Positions 53,039-61,831 are shown, counted from the stretch's first letter. The stretch: 64,000 nucleotides of DNA from Polycladospora coralii (GCF_014773435.2 NZ_JACXAG020000001.1:682001-746000); one strand, 5' to 3'. Made by a program: numbers and translations. The notes: generated by a model from the letters alone, not told the origin.

Positions 53039-54253
53039 TTAAGATTCGATTTGTTTTACTAGCGTTGCAATCCCTTGACCTACTCCGATACACATCGAAG
53101 CAAGGCCAATCTCTTTTCCAGATCGCTTCATTTCATGAATTAATGTGGTTAGAATACGCGCACCGCTTGCACCTAAGGGATGTCCTAAAGCGATTGAACC
53201 ACCGTTTATATTCACCTTTTTGGGATCTAAGCGAAGCTCTCTCATACAAGCAAGCGCTTGTGCCGCAAAAGCTTCATTTAACTCGATTAGGTCTAAATCT
53301 TTAATGGTATAGCGAGTGCGTGATAGTAACTTACGCACAGCAAATACAGGACCTAATCCCATATAATGTGGATGTACACCCGTAACGGCATAATGGATCA
53401 CTTGAACGAGCGGTTTGATTCCAAGGGCGTGTGCAGTCTCTTTTTTCATCAGTAATAGCGCACTTGCACCATCATTAATTCCTGAGGCATTACCTGCTGT
53501 CACCGTGCCTCTTTGGCTGTCAAAGGCAGGAGAAAGCGAAGCCAGTTTTTTCAATGTCGTATCAGGACGTGGCTGTTCATCAGCACGCACTTCATAATCA
53601 GTGCCATCCCGTTTTGTCAAAGTTAGCGGAACCATCTCTTCTAAAAACCGGTTTTGCTGAACGGCTTCTTTTGCTTTCTTTTGGCTAAGATGTGCAAATT
53701 CATCTTGTTCATGGCGCGATATTTGGTACTTTTCAGCCACTTTTTCTGCGGTTTCTCCCATAGAGATCGGGTCATAAGACATAGCTAATTGTGGATTCAC
53801 AAACCGCCAACCCAATGTTGTGTCGACTAGCGTTTGATTGCCTTTTGCTAGACCATGCTCTGGCTTTAACATAACGAGTGGGGCCCGTGTCATGCTTTCT
53901 ACTCCACCCGCTAACACAATATCCGCACATCCCATTGCAATCGTAGCTGTTGCTTGATTAACTGCCTCTAAACCTGACCCACAAAGGCGATTCACTGTCA
54001 CACCAGGTACACGATCTGGAAAGCCGGCTAATAAAGTTGCCATCCGGGCTACATTGCGATTATCTTCTCCAGCTTGATTGACGCACCCCATCATTACATC
54101 ATCAATTTTAGCGGGTGAAATCTCTGGATTACGGATAAGAAGTTCTTTTAAAACGTGAGCAGCTAGATCATCTGGTCGCACAGAGGCAAGCGCACCTCGA
54201 TATTTACCAATAGGGGTTCGCACGGCATCTACAATTACCACTTCGTTTAACAT
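53039..54253 (-). CDS. paaJ: Thiolase, 3-oxoadipyl-CoA-like
   Basis: This 404-residue thiolase has the acyl-enzyme Cys in '[16 protein letters not shown]', '[13 protein letters not shown]', '[20 protein letters not shown]' (His) and '[12 protein letters not shown]' (second Cys). The early '[17 protein letters not shown]' block matches PcaF/PaaJ 3-oxoadipyl-CoA thiolases, fitting the last step of phenylacetate breakdown to succinyl- and acetyl-CoA. It overlaps the upstream gene by seven bases. A general beta-ketothiolase cannot be excluded. Confidence 0.87.
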   Translation of the reverse strand: MLNEVVIVDAVRTPIGKYRGALASVRPDDLAAHVLKELLIRNPEISPAKIDDVMMGCVNQAGEDNRNVARMATLLAGFPDRVPGVTVNRLCGSGLEAVNQATATIAMGCADIVLAGGVESMTRAPLVMLKPEHGLAKGNQTLVDTTLGWRFVNPQLAMSYDPISMGETAEKVAEKYQISRHEQDEFAHLSQKKAKEAVQQNRFLEEMVPLTLTKRDGTDYEVRADEQPRPDTTLKKLASLSPAFDSQRGTVTAGNASGINDGASALLLMKKETAHALGIKPLVQVIHYAVTGVHPHYMGLGPVFAVRKLLSRTRYTIKDLDLIELNEAFAAQALACMRELRLDPKKVNINGGSIALGHPLGASGARILTTLIHEMKRSGKEIGLASMCIGVGQGIATLVKQIES

Positions 54254-54972
54254 GATCGCTCCTCTTTATCCACATCAAAATGAGCATTTGCGTAAAACAT
54301 TTTCTTTAAGTAGGGTGCAGGTCGATAGCGCTCTTCACCGAATTCACGATATAAACCACTTAATATGGCGACAATACTAGCGATTCCAATTTGGTCTGCC
54401 CATTCAAAGGGGCCAAAAGGAAAGTTTGTACCTTTTTTCATGGCGATATCAATTTCTGTTTGACTAGCCACTTGCTCTCGCCATGCAAACACAGCTTCAT
54501 TGACCAACATCGCTATGGTTCGAGGGAACACAAGCCCTGGTTCATCAGCCACTTCCTCAACTGTTTTTCCTAACGTCTGCCACAATGCATATTTTTCATC
54601 CTCATTTTTAATGCCTTTCGCTTGTAAGGGCCGACTTACTTCTAGGATATTACGATCTTGTATGGCTATCGGTGAGAAGCCGACTAATCGCGTCGGATGT
54701 ATCAGCCACGAAGCCATTTCTGTCGCAGAATAATAATGAGCAGACGAAAATATGGGTATATCTGCCCCCATTTCCTGTTCGATTAACGATAGCCATTTTC
54801 TCTTATTGGTCGTAAAACCAGAATCAAGATCAATAACAATATCTACTTGAGGTTGATAGAGCGTAAATTCTGTATGTGTAATCACTTCAATTTTTTTCTG
54901 CTTAAAATATTTACTTACTTCATGAAAAAGGATGCCCTCTCCCTTTTCGTATATTAAGGCTGTTCTATTCAT
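54247..54972 (-). CDS. Degenerate 3-hydroxyacyl-CoA dehydrogenase paralogue
   Basis: This 241-residue protein has a 3HCDH C-terminal domain ('PGLVFPRTIAMLVNEAVFAWREQVASQTEIDIAMKKGTNFPFGPFEWADQIG'), the dimer and substrate half of this enzyme class. Its N-terminal half lacks the GxGxxG NAD motif. It still mirrors the Rossmann fold of the neighbouring PaaH segment by segment (for example 'ADIPIFSSAHYYSATEMASWLIHPTRLVGFSPIAI' against 'TSCILATNTSSLSVTEIASVMQNPKRMLALHFF'). It probably arose by duplication and lost cofactor binding. ATG 54972 overlaps the paaH stop (TATGAATAG). The frame's 42-codon extension is an artefact of that overlap. Confidence 0.8.
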   Translation of the reverse strand: MNRTALIYEKGEGILFHEVSKYFKQKKIEVITHTEFTLYQPQVDIVIDLDSGFTTNKRKWLSLIEQEMGADIPIFSSAHYYSATEMASWLIHPTRLVGFSPIAIQDRNILEVSRPLQAKGIKNEDEKYALWQTLGKTVEEVADEPGLVFPRTIAMLVNEAVFAWREQVASQTEIDIAMKKGTNFPFGPFEWADQIGIASIVAILSGLYREFGEERYRPAPYLKKMFYANAHFDVDKEERSC

Positions 54973-55822
54973 AGTGGTAATGCCCCTTCTTCGTCTTACG
55001 CCCAAGCAGACCAGATTGTAGCATTTTTTGTTGATTCGGATGCGGACGAAGGCGCGGTTCATGATTAAACGATTCGTACACAGACATTGAGGCCGCATAA
55101 TTGATATCGATACCGATTAAATCTTGTAACTGAAAAGGCCCCATCTTAAAACCAGCGTCTTGTAAGATTTTATCCACTTGGGTTTTACTCGTTTCACCAG
55201 AGGCTACCATGCGATAGGCCTCTGTATGAAAAGGGCGGGCAACCCTGTTGACGATAAAGCCTGGAGCATCCCGAACCATCACAGGTTCTTTTAAGAGCGT
55301 TTGTTTCAACCATGTCTTCATTTCTTCTGCTACATTTTGATCCGTATGCACTCCGACAACCACTTCCACCAAGGGCATTTTAGGAGCTGGATTGAAAAAG
55401 TGGAGCGCAAGCATTCTTTTAGGATTTTGCATAACTGACGCAATCTCCGTTACCGACAGTGATGATGTATTAGTTGCCAATATACAGGACGTTGAGACAA
55501 CCTTTTCTAAGGCTTTAAAAAGTTGTTGCTTTACTGACATTTCTTCCATAATCGCTTCAATGATGAGATCACAAGTATGAAACGCGTGAAGTTGGTCGAC
55601 TGGATGAATAGCTGCTAGCATTTTCATCTTCTGCTGCTCTGATATTTTTGTACGATACACTTGTTTATCTAACTGATTTTGGATATGAACAAAAGCACGT
55701 TCCACAGCTGAACGGTCTTGGTCATAAAGGTAGACATCTATCTCTTGTCTCGCCATTACTTCGACAATGCCTCTTCCCATAGTACCTGCTCCAATTACGC
55801 CAACATGCTTAATGGTTTTCAT
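54965..55822 (-). CDS. paaH: 3-hydroxyacyl-CoA dehydrogenase PaaH
   Basis: This 285-residue NAD-dependent dehydrogenase has the Rossmann motif 'HVGVIGAGTMGRGIVEVMARQEIDVYLYDQD', 'DLIIEAIMEEMSVKQQLF', 'ATNTSSLSVTEIA', catalytic His in 'LALHFFNPAPKMPLVEVV' and a C-terminal domain 'PGFIVNRVARPFHTEAYRMVASGE...GPFQLQDLIGID'. In this context it should oxidise 3-hydroxyadipyl-CoA to 3-oxoadipyl-CoA. ATG 55822 overlaps the EthD-like stop by 14 bases. TTG 55837 is an alternative start. Confidence 0.9.
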   Translation of the reverse strand: MKTIKHVGVIGAGTMGRGIVEVMARQEIDVYLYDQDRSAVERAFVHIQNQLDKQVYRTKISEQQKMKMLAAIHPVDQLHAFHTCDLIIEAIMEEMSVKQQLFKALEKVVSTSCILATNTSSLSVTEIASVMQNPKRMLALHFFNPAPKMPLVEVVVGVHTDQNVAEEMKTWLKQTLLKEPVMVRDAPGFIVNRVARPFHTEAYRMVASGETSKTQVDKILQDAGFKMGPFQLQDLIGIDINYAASMSVYESFNHEPRLRPHPNQQKMLQSGLLGRKTKKGHYHYE

Positions 55823-56123
55823 TGGTATCTTCGGCAATCATCATGGTCACCAATTTGCCTGCAAAGGACATCACATCTTTCGCAGCTGCTTTCCCTTCTG
55901 GTGAAGACATAGCGGTGTTTAAGGCATCTTTATTTTCAAACACCATTTCTGCTTGCAAGTAAAAAGGCGCTTCCCCTCCCATCGGTGTTCCTGTAAACTT
56001 CATTACATTCGCTTCAATTAATCCTGGCATTTTTTTTGTCAGTTCAAGGTGTGTTCCGAAATAGTGTTCATCAAACGCCTTAGAATCTTCAGGTTGTTTA
56101 TACAATGCTACTAACTTGACCAT
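55809..56123 (-). CDS. EthD family protein
   Basis: This 104-residue EthD-like ferredoxin-fold protein has 'MVKLVALYKQPEDSKAFDEHYFGTHLELTKKMPGL' and 'FYLQAEMVFENKDALNTAMSSPEGKAAAKDVMSFAGKLVTMM'. EthD-type genes occur in oxygenase operons and in Gram-positive phenylacetate clusters, with unknown biochemical role. GGAGGCG lies ten bases before the ATG. It sits between paaD and paaH. Confidence 0.88.
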   Translation of the reverse strand: MVKLVALYKQPEDSKAFDEHYFGTHLELTKKMPGLIEANVMKFTGTPMGGEAPFYLQAEMVFENKDALNTAMSSPEGKAAAKDVMSFAGKLVTMMIAEDTNENH

Positions 56124-56146
56124 TGTGTAATCGCCTCCGATTATAG

Positions 56147-56611
56147 TTAAACTACTTTCATTCCTTCAAACGGCTGCTTACAGCCACGACAATAATAAAT
56201 AGCCCGGCAAGCTGTAGGTCCAAATAGATTTAAAATTTCCCCATCTTCTTGATTACAATACGGGCAACTGGGCAATTGTTGCAGACTTTTCTGAGGTGGC
56301 GCAATGCCAAACTGTTTTAATTTTTGATGTCCATCCGGCGTGATCCGATCACTAGTCCATGGTGGATCAAATACAAATTCAACATGAATTCGATTTTTTT
56401 TATCGATTTGTTGCAAGCGATCCATAGTTTGTTTTTTGATCAATTCAAGAGCGGGACATCCCACAAAGGTAGGCATTAGTTGAACCGTTACATCGTGATC
56501 ATTTACCAAAACACGATGTACCATTCCCATTTCGATGAGACTAACATCAGGTATCTCAGGGTCTTTTACATCTGCTAACGCTTGGAAAATGCGATCTTGT
56601 AAAGTATCGAT
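56147..56611 (-). CDS. paaD: Phenylacetyl-CoA epoxidase subunit PaaD, no normal start
   Basis: PaaD carries an N-terminal DUF59/MIP18 domain and a C-terminal Cys-rich zinc site ('LPSCPYCNQEDGE...RAIYYCRGCKQPFEG'). It is needed for Fe-S or diiron assembly of the PaaABC oxygenase. The frame is open from 56617 and encodes the conserved 'ALADVKDPEIPDVSLIEMGMVHRV', but has no ATG, GTG or TTG until 56530, which would remove the DPE.P motif. An in-frame ATC at 56609-56611 lies seven bases after GAGGTG (56619-56624). An ATG at 56616-56618 is in another frame and would need a one-base change. The start given is the ATC. This could be a rare start, a frameshift or an assembly error. Confidence 0.75.
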   Translation of the reverse strand: MDTLQDRIFQALADVKDPEIPDVSLIEMGMVHRVLVNDHDVTVQLMPTFVGCPALELIKKQTMDRLQQIDKKNRIHVEFVFDPPWTSDRITPDGHQKLKQFGIAPPQKSLQQLPSCPYCNQEDGEILNLFGPTACRAIYYCRGCKQPFEGMKVV

Positions 56612-56625
56612 ATGCCATCACCTCA

Positions 56626-57402
56626 CTACCATTTCGCAGATGGCTCTGATTGATAAACTTCTCCCATTGTCAGAAGCAGTGTTTTAAGTGCAGCAGAATG
56701 CTCTCCTTTACGGCCATCATGTTTCAATTGGGGAAATTCCCCGGGCCATGACATATTTGCTTGTTGAAAAAGTGCTTTCATTTCAGCTTCCCACTTTACC
56801 CGCATTTCTGTAGGAGTGAGCTGAATCAGTTCAAACCGGAGCAGATCTTCTTCAATACCAGCAAAACTAAACATCCCATTCACATCTGGCCACAATTTTT
56901 CTATCGCCTGTTGTAACTTTTGTGTGGCTACTCCACCTGCTCGTCCGAGTTGTTTAAACCATGTTTTCATATGGAGAAGATGGTAATATTCTTCACGAAT
57001 CATTTTCTTTACCCCATGCTGTAAAGGCTCATAACTAGAGGTGCACATCGCCTGCAAACGAATTTGATCAAACTGATCAAAAAATAAGTGCCTCGTGATG
57101 GAATACGTCCAATCATCATTTTCTCGTTCTACTAGCATACAGTTTCTCCACTTCGACGCATCGCGTCCAAATGCGAGCCGATCTGGATCATCTTCACCTA
57201 GTTGATGGAGTAATTGATAATAAAAAGTTGCATGACCAACTTCATCTTGCGCAATCGAACTAAAAGCGACATCACCTTCAATATCTGGACAACATCCTAA
57301 CCATTCAGAATCACGGTGTCCCAGTAGTAATTTATCATCCGCCATCTGATAGAGACATTCGATCAAGACTTCACGGTAACGTAAATCATTGATGTTATTC
57401 AC
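56626..57402 (-). CDS. paaC: Phenylacetyl-CoA epoxidase structural subunit PaaC
   Basis: This 258-residue ferritin-like subunit of the 1,2-phenylacetyl-CoA epoxidase partners with PaaA. It shows 'VLIECLYQMADDKLLLGHRDSEWLG', 'DVAFSSIAQDEVGHATFYYQLL', and 'MIREEYYHLLHMKTWFKQLG'. PaaC stabilises the complex and is thought to lack activity itself. GTG 57402 follows a GGGGGGAGAG site and overlaps the paaB stop by four bases (GTGA). The longer frame upstream is only the paaB overlap. Confidence 0.93.
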   Translation of the reverse strand: MNNINDLRYREVLIECLYQMADDKLLLGHRDSEWLGCCPDIEGDVAFSSIAQDEVGHATFYYQLLHQLGEDDPDRLAFGRDASKWRNCMLVERENDDWTYSITRHLFFDQFDQIRLQAMCTSSYEPLQHGVKKMIREEYYHLLHMKTWFKQLGRAGGVATQKLQQAIEKLWPDVNGMFSFAGIEEDLLRFELIQLTPTEMRVKWEAEMKALFQQANMSWPGEFPQLKHDGRKGEHSAALKTLLLTMGEVYQSEPSAKW

Positions 57403-57764
57403 CTCTCCCCCCCTTCCGTTTCTCCACGCTCTTTCTCTTCTACAAACGCTACAATTTCTTCTAAAGTCATCACCTTTTCTCGAAACATCCGCCACAAACG
57501 GCCGTTTTCTGTATAACCTTTCACCTCACGATAGCCTCGATCCATCTCACGTGCAAAGAAACGACCCCCATAAGTAGAAGAAGTCACCTGGCTTTGAGGA
57601 ACCACCCACAAATTAACAGCATGGTCACGGCGCAGAAAATTTTCTCTGGCCATTTGAACTGCCATATCAGGAGAAGGGGCAATTAAACTCCCTACATGTT
57701 GATGTTGCTCAGCGTGTGATTTTTGTACAAACACTTCATAAACATCGTTTTGATTGTTTTGCAT
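57399..57764 (-). CDS. paaB: Phenylacetyl-CoA epoxidase subunit PaaB
   Basis: This 121-residue small subunit of PaaABC has 'VYEVFVQKSHAEQHQHVGSLIAPSPDMAVQMARENFLRRDHAVNLWVV' and a C-terminal extension 'FAREMDRGYREVKGYTENGRLW...EEIVAFVEEKERG', as in Gram-positive PaaB. It bridges PaaA-PaaC dimers. ATG 57764 has GGGAGGGG six bases upstream. It lies 14 bases after paaA and overlaps paaC by four bases. Confidence 0.93.
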   Translation of the reverse strand: MQNNQNDVYEVFVQKSHAEQHQHVGSLIAPSPDMAVQMARENFLRRDHAVNLWVVPQSQVTSSTYGGRFFAREMDRGYREVKGYTENGRLWRMFREKVMTLEEIVAFVEEKERGETEGGER

Positions 57765-57778
57765 CTTACACCCCTCCC

Positions 57779-58723
57779 TCACAAGGCACTCGATATCGAT
57801 ATATTATGATTTCTCATCGCTTCTCTCACCCATTGCTGATCTTCATGTGCTTTTTTCCTTAATAACATACGTTCCTCTGATTTAGGCCCTTTATTTTGCG
57901 TTACAATCTGACTAAATTTATGCCAATCTGGTGCTTGATATCGCCATTTTTTCTGGCTATCATCATAGCGAAGTGATAGATCTGGTATCGTAAGTCCCAG
58001 GGATTGAATACGGGGCACATACTTATCCAAAAACTTCTGCCTTAGCTCCTCATTCGTCTTTAATCGGATCTGATAATGCATCATTTGCTTGGCAGCTGGC
58101 GTTACTTCTTGCGGACCAAAGAAAAAAAGAAGTGATTCCCACCAGTAATCTAAAGCGGTTTGTAAACTCTGACGTTGTGCATCTGTTCCCATCGCTAATG
58201 CTAAAATAATATTTTCCCCATGTTGCATATGAAAGCTCTCTTCAGCACAAATTCGCTTTAAAACGCGCGCATAAGGACCATAAGATGTCTCTAATAGAGA
58301 TGCCTGATTAATAATTGCAGCACCATCAACGAGCCAACCGATTACACCAGCATCTGCCCACGTTCTCGCTTCCATATGAAAAACATTATGAAATTTCACT
58401 TTACCATGATAGATATCAGATACTAATTCTTCACGTGTACGCCCGAGCGGAGCTGATAAATCTTCCACGACACGAAGCAATAATTGACCATGTCCCATTT
58501 CATCTTGTACCTTGGCCATAATCGCTAATTTTCGTCGCAAGCTTGGTGCTCGTGGCACCCACTCTTTCTCTGGATAAGCCCCCATAATTTCACTTACTGC
58601 ATGCATATGAATCAATTTAATTAAAAGCTTTCGGTATTCAATTGGCATCCAATCCGTTGCTTCTATCTTCTCTCCAGCTCGAATCCGTTCCATAAAAGAT
58701 GCGTATTGTTTCTCTTCAGTCAA
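57779..58723 (-). CDS. paaA: Phenylacetyl-CoA epoxidase catalytic subunit PaaA
   Basis: This 314-residue catalytic diiron subunit has ligands visible in 'IMAKVQDEMGHGQLLLRVVEDL' (Glu and ExxH) and 'RICAEESFHMQHGENIILAL' (Glu and ExxH). Substrate-site blocks are 'WVPRAPSLRRKLA' and 'VKFHNVFHMEARTWADAGVIGWLVDGAAI'. It inserts one oxygen atom across the phenylacetyl-CoA ring. The start is TTG 58723 with GGAGGTG six bases upstream. It overlaps the end of the TetR gene by eight bases. The reductase subunit PaaE is not encoded in the window. Confidence 0.95.
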   Translation of the reverse strand: MTEEKQYASFMERIRAGEKIEATDWMPIEYRKLLIKLIHMHAVSEIMGAYPEKEWVPRAPSLRRKLAIMAKVQDEMGHGQLLLRVVEDLSAPLGRTREELVSDIYHGKVKFHNVFHMEARTWADAGVIGWLVDGAAIINQASLLETSYGPYARVLKRICAEESFHMQHGENIILALAMGTDAQRQSLQTALDYWWESLLFFFGPQEVTPAAKQMMHYQIRLKTNEELRQKFLDKYVPRIQSLGLTIPDLSLRYDDSQKKWRYQAPDWHKFSQIVTQNKGPKSEERMLLRKKAHEDQQWVREAMRNHNISISSAL

Positions 58724-59306
58724 TCGGGTCACCTCCTTGATGAGAAAAACCATGGATCATTAAGTCAACAAATCGATTTGCAATGGTAGAAGCATCATTC
58801 TCACCATCAGGCTTATACCATTGATACAACCAGTTTCCTACTGATAAAATAAGTAACTTGGCAAACTTCTGATCTAAATGTAAGAACTCCCCACTTTGTA
58901 CACCTTCTGCTAAGATTTGCGACCAATAAGCTTCATAGCGATCTCTTTTTTGTTGAATATTTTGTAATTTATCTTCTGAAAGCGCTTTCCATTCATGAAA
59001 AAAAACGGTGGCTGCATCTAAATTTTCTCCAATCACCTGTATATGCTTGGTTAGACCGATCCTAAGTTTATCTGTAGCGGAAACATCCATCTCTACTACC
59101 GGTGCAAGTGAAGCCAGAAAAGCATCCGCACCTCGTTCTGCAATTTGATAAAGTAGATCTTCTTTTGTCTTGATATGGGCATATAAACTACCAGATAAAA
59201 TACCACAAGCTTCTGAAATATCTCGAATCGTCGTCCCATGATAGCCTTTTTCTCGAAATAGTTCCGCTGCTATTAAAGCAATTTCTTCACGTCTTCCTCG
59301 TTTCAC
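58716..59306 (-). CDS. TetR family regulator of the paa operon
   Basis: This 196-residue TetR/AcrR regulator has the N-terminal HTH 'IALIAAELFREKGYHGTTIRDISEACGILSGSLYAHIKTKEDLLYQI' and a helical ligand domain ('DAATVFFHEWKAL'). It is the first gene of the paa operon and overlaps paaA by eight bases, so it probably represses its own operon until phenylacetyl-CoA or another CoA ester appears. A palindrome at 59329-59342 is its likely operator. Confidence 0.9.
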   Translation of the reverse strand: MKRGRREEIALIAAELFREKGYHGTTIRDISEACGILSGSLYAHIKTKEDLLYQIAERGADAFLASLAPVVEMDVSATDKLRIGLTKHIQVIGENLDAATVFFHEWKALSEDKLQNIQQKRDRYEAYWSQILAEGVQSGEFLHLDQKFAKLLILSVGNWLYQWYKPDGENDASTIANRFVDLMIHGFSHQGGDPID

Positions 59307-59328
59307 ATGTGTATTTCCCTTCTACTTG

Positions 59329-59342
59329 AGCAAGCGTTTGCT
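59329..59342. promoter_or_regulatory. Candidate TetR operator
   Basis: AGCAAGCGTTTGCT is a palindrome (AGCAA-GCGT-TTGCT) located just downstream of the -10 box of the paa promoter, overlapping the predicted RNA start. This is a typical repressor site. Confidence 0.55.
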
Positions 59343-59349
59343 TGGTTTT

Positions 59350-59378
59350 ATCATATAGAAAATTCAGATAGTCGTCAA
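59350..59378 (-). promoter_or_regulatory. Promoter of the paa operon
   Basis: On the minus strand TTGACG (59373-59378), a 17-base spacer and TATGAT (59350-59355) form a good sigma-A promoter, predicting an RNA start near 59343, about 37 bases before the TetR start codon. Confidence 0.75.
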
Positions 59379-59443
59379 GAGGGGTTTTTATTATTTTCTG
59401 AATCTATTTTTATGCTATGATGATTTGAAAGGAGTTTTGTAAT

Positions 59444-59956
59444 ATGATTTCCATTCGGCCAATCCAACTTGAAGATGCAACACTTTTTCTTGCATTTATG
59501 AAACAACTAGATTTGGAAACACCATACATGCTCTATGAACCAAATGAACGGAGTACCTCCGTACAAGAAGTTGAGAATGAAATCATTCGCTTAAATGAAA
59601 CCAAGCAGATCTTCATCGCGCTTGCACAAGAGCAAGTGATCGGGTTTATCATGATCAAATCAGGTCAGTTGAAACGAAACCGTCATACAGCTTATATTGT
59701 CATTGGCATTCGTGCAAAATATCACGGCTTAGGATTAGGAACAAGACTCCTGCAAACTGCTGAGAATTGGGCCATCCAGAAGCAAATACACCGCCTCGAA
59801 CTAACGGTTATGACGCACAACCAAGTCGCCCTTGCGCTCTATCAAAAAATGGGCTTTGAAATCGAAGGGATATGTAAAGAAAACCTTTATATAGATGGTA
59901 AATTTGTGGATGAATATTATATGGGGAAAATATTTTCTTCTTCCAAATATACGTAG
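59444..59956 (+). CDS. GNAT-family N-acetyltransferase
   Basis: This 170-residue GNAT protein has 'ISIRPIQLEDATLFLAFMKQLDLETPYMLYEPNER', then 'FIALAQEQVIGFIMIKSG', the acetyl-CoA loop 'VIGIRAKYHGLGLGTRLLQTAENWA' and 'LELTVMTHNQVALALYQKMGFEIEGICKENLYIDGKFVDEYYMGKI'. The last block is typical of SpeG/RimJ-like and YkwB-like members. The substrate is unknown. GAAAGGAG precedes the ATG. Confidence 0.88.
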   Translation: MISIRPIQLEDATLFLAFMKQLDLETPYMLYEPNERSTSVQEVENEIIRLNETKQIFIALAQEQVIGFIMIKSGQLKRNRHTAYIVIGIRAKYHGLGLGTRLLQTAENWAIQKQIHRLELTVMTHNQVALALYQKMGFEIEGICKENLYIDGKFVDEYYMGKIFSSSKYT

Positions 59957-60060
59957 TCACAATTTCGTCATATTTTCTAGTGATATGAAACACAAAATCA
60001 AACTATCCTTTCGAATTATTATATTGTAAGGCAATTATATCTTTAAGGAGCTGTTTATAT

Positions 60061-61824
60061 TTGAGTATTAACAGAAAGAAACTTTTCACTAGCGCACTTG
60101 CAGTAGCCGTTGTTTCGTCATCTATGCTTTTCCCTTCTATCACACATGCTGATAAGAAAAAAATGGCAGACATAGAAGAAGAAATTCTTCTCGCAAAAAA
60201 GCATGAAACGATTCAAAAAATCAGAAGCTTGGATGAGCAACGCGAAAGTGTACTAAAAAACTTGAAGAAAAGCAGTAAATCTTCTAACGCACCTGCCAAT
60301 ACACCTGACCAAAATGTAAAAGAAGCTACATTTACTGGATCTATTGCTTACCGTGAGATTCATGTGTATCCATTTGATTTAGCAGTCGGCGGTGAAGTAA
60401 AAGTTGAGGATATCAATGGTTCTAATCTCGCTTATGATTTCTATAACCATGATACTGACACATACCATGAAGCTGACACCAATTTGCCTGCTGGTAAATA
60501 TAGCCTTGAAGTGTATGTCCTAAATGAAGATCTTGTTACACCACAATCCTATGAGATTAAAGTAAGTAACATCACATTTAAAAATGCGCCAGATTCAAGT
60601 GCACCTAAGTTAAACATTTCATCACTTGATCGTCTAGAAAAACGTCTGGACAAAGATACAAAGGATATTTCTTTAAAAGGTAGCCATGACGCCGATCAAG
60701 CTATGCTCCTTTCCAATTCCGGTCAAACGCAACTTTCGAAAAACTTCGATCAGAAGCTACCACTTGATATCGGACTAAATGAAATGAGATTTATGGCGGT
60801 AGAAAATTCAGGAAACCTTACACTTAAGTATCCTGCACTTACCGTACCAGGGACAAAACGTCTTGGTGGTGCAAACCGCTATGATGTTTCCGCTAATATT
60901 AGTAAAGAGATGTTTAAAGGTAGTGAATCAGCTTCAACCGTAATCATTACCCGTTCTGATCTATATCCTGATGCACTTTCCGGTGGTATTTTAGCTGGAC
61001 TTGAGAAAGCACCTATTTTACTATCCGATCAACGTAATCACACCTTACCTGCTCAAATCAAAGAAGAAGTCAAACGCTTAAAACCAGAGCGAGCGATTAT
61101 TTTAGGTAGTACAGGTTCAGTTGGTACACAAGTAGAACAGGAGCTAAAAGGTCTTGGTGTACAAACCATCGAACGTATTGGCGGTGTTAACCGTTTTGAA
61201 GTTTCAGCTAACATCGCAACATATGTAAATAAAGAAATCGAAGCGTTACATGGAGCTGACGCTTTACCAGACACAGCATTTATTGCAAGCGGATTAAAAT
61301 TCCCTGATGCATTATCGGCATCCAGCCCATCAGCTTCATATTTTATGCCAATCCTGCAAGTGTCTACCGATAGCATTCCAAGTCAAATCGATAACTTTAT
61401 TAAAAACAATTCACAAATCACCAATTTTATTATTGTTGGCGGTCCAGCAACAGTATCTGATAACATCTTAACTAAGCTAGAATCAATTTCTGAAGATCGT
61501 GGTGGATCTACTGAGCGTATTGGCGGTGCTAACCGTTATGAAGTTTCTGAGAACATCGCTAATTACTTCGGTCAAGGGAAAGACTTCCACACCTTTGCAA
61601 AAGGAACGGATTTCCCTGATGCGTTGTCTGGTACTCCATTGGCAACCTCAGTAGATGCACCAATGATTTTAACACCACCTAACCAAGTACTTAATACAAC
61701 AAAGGAATATCTTGAAGGCTCATCTGAATGGTTTGATGAACCCCATGATGTTTTCTATCTTTTAGGTGGAGAAGGCTCCATTCAACCCAATGTTGCCAAT
61801 GAACTATCTAAATTTATTAAGTAG
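60061..61824 (+). CDS. Secreted protein with three cell-wall-binding (CWB2) repeats
   Basis: This 587-residue exported protein has a signal peptide (basic start, 'LAVAVVSSSMLFPSITHA'). A Lys-rich helical stretch (about residues 35-80) and a beta domain follow. Three C-terminal CWB2 repeats start 'RLGGANRYDVSANI', 'RIGGVNRFEVSANI' and 'RIGGANRYEVSENI', each with a 'FPDALS'-type motif. CWB2 triplets form a disc that anchors S-layer or surface proteins to teichuronic-type wall polymers. The N-terminal domain function is unknown. The start is TTG with AAGGAG eleven bases upstream. A strong terminator follows. Confidence 0.9.
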   Translation: MSINRKKLFTSALAVAVVSSSMLFPSITHADKKKMADIEEEILLAKKHETIQKIRSLDEQRESVLKNLKKSSKSSNAPANTPDQNVKEATFTGSIAYREIHVYPFDLAVGGEVKVEDINGSNLAYDFYNHDTDTYHEADTNLPAGKYSLEVYVLNEDLVTPQSYEIKVSNITFKNAPDSSAPKLNISSLDRLEKRLDKDTKDISLKGSHDADQAMLLSNSGQTQLSKNFDQKLPLDIGLNEMRFMAVENSGNLTLKYPALTVPGTKRLGGANRYDVSANISKEMFKGSESASTVIITRSDLYPDALSGGILAGLEKAPILLSDQRNHTLPAQIKEEVKRLKPERAIILGSTGSVGTQVEQELKGLGVQTIERIGGVNRFEVSANIATYVNKEIEALHGADALPDTAFIASGLKFPDALSASSPSASYFMPILQVSTDSIPSQIDNFIKNNSQITNFIIVGGPATVSDNILTKLESISEDRGGSTERIGGANRYEVSENIANYFGQGKDFHTFAKGTDFPDALSGTPLATSVDAPMILTPPNQVLNTTKEYLEGSSEWFDEPHDVFYLLGGEGSIQPNVANELSKFIK

Positions 61825-61831
61825 AAACAGC

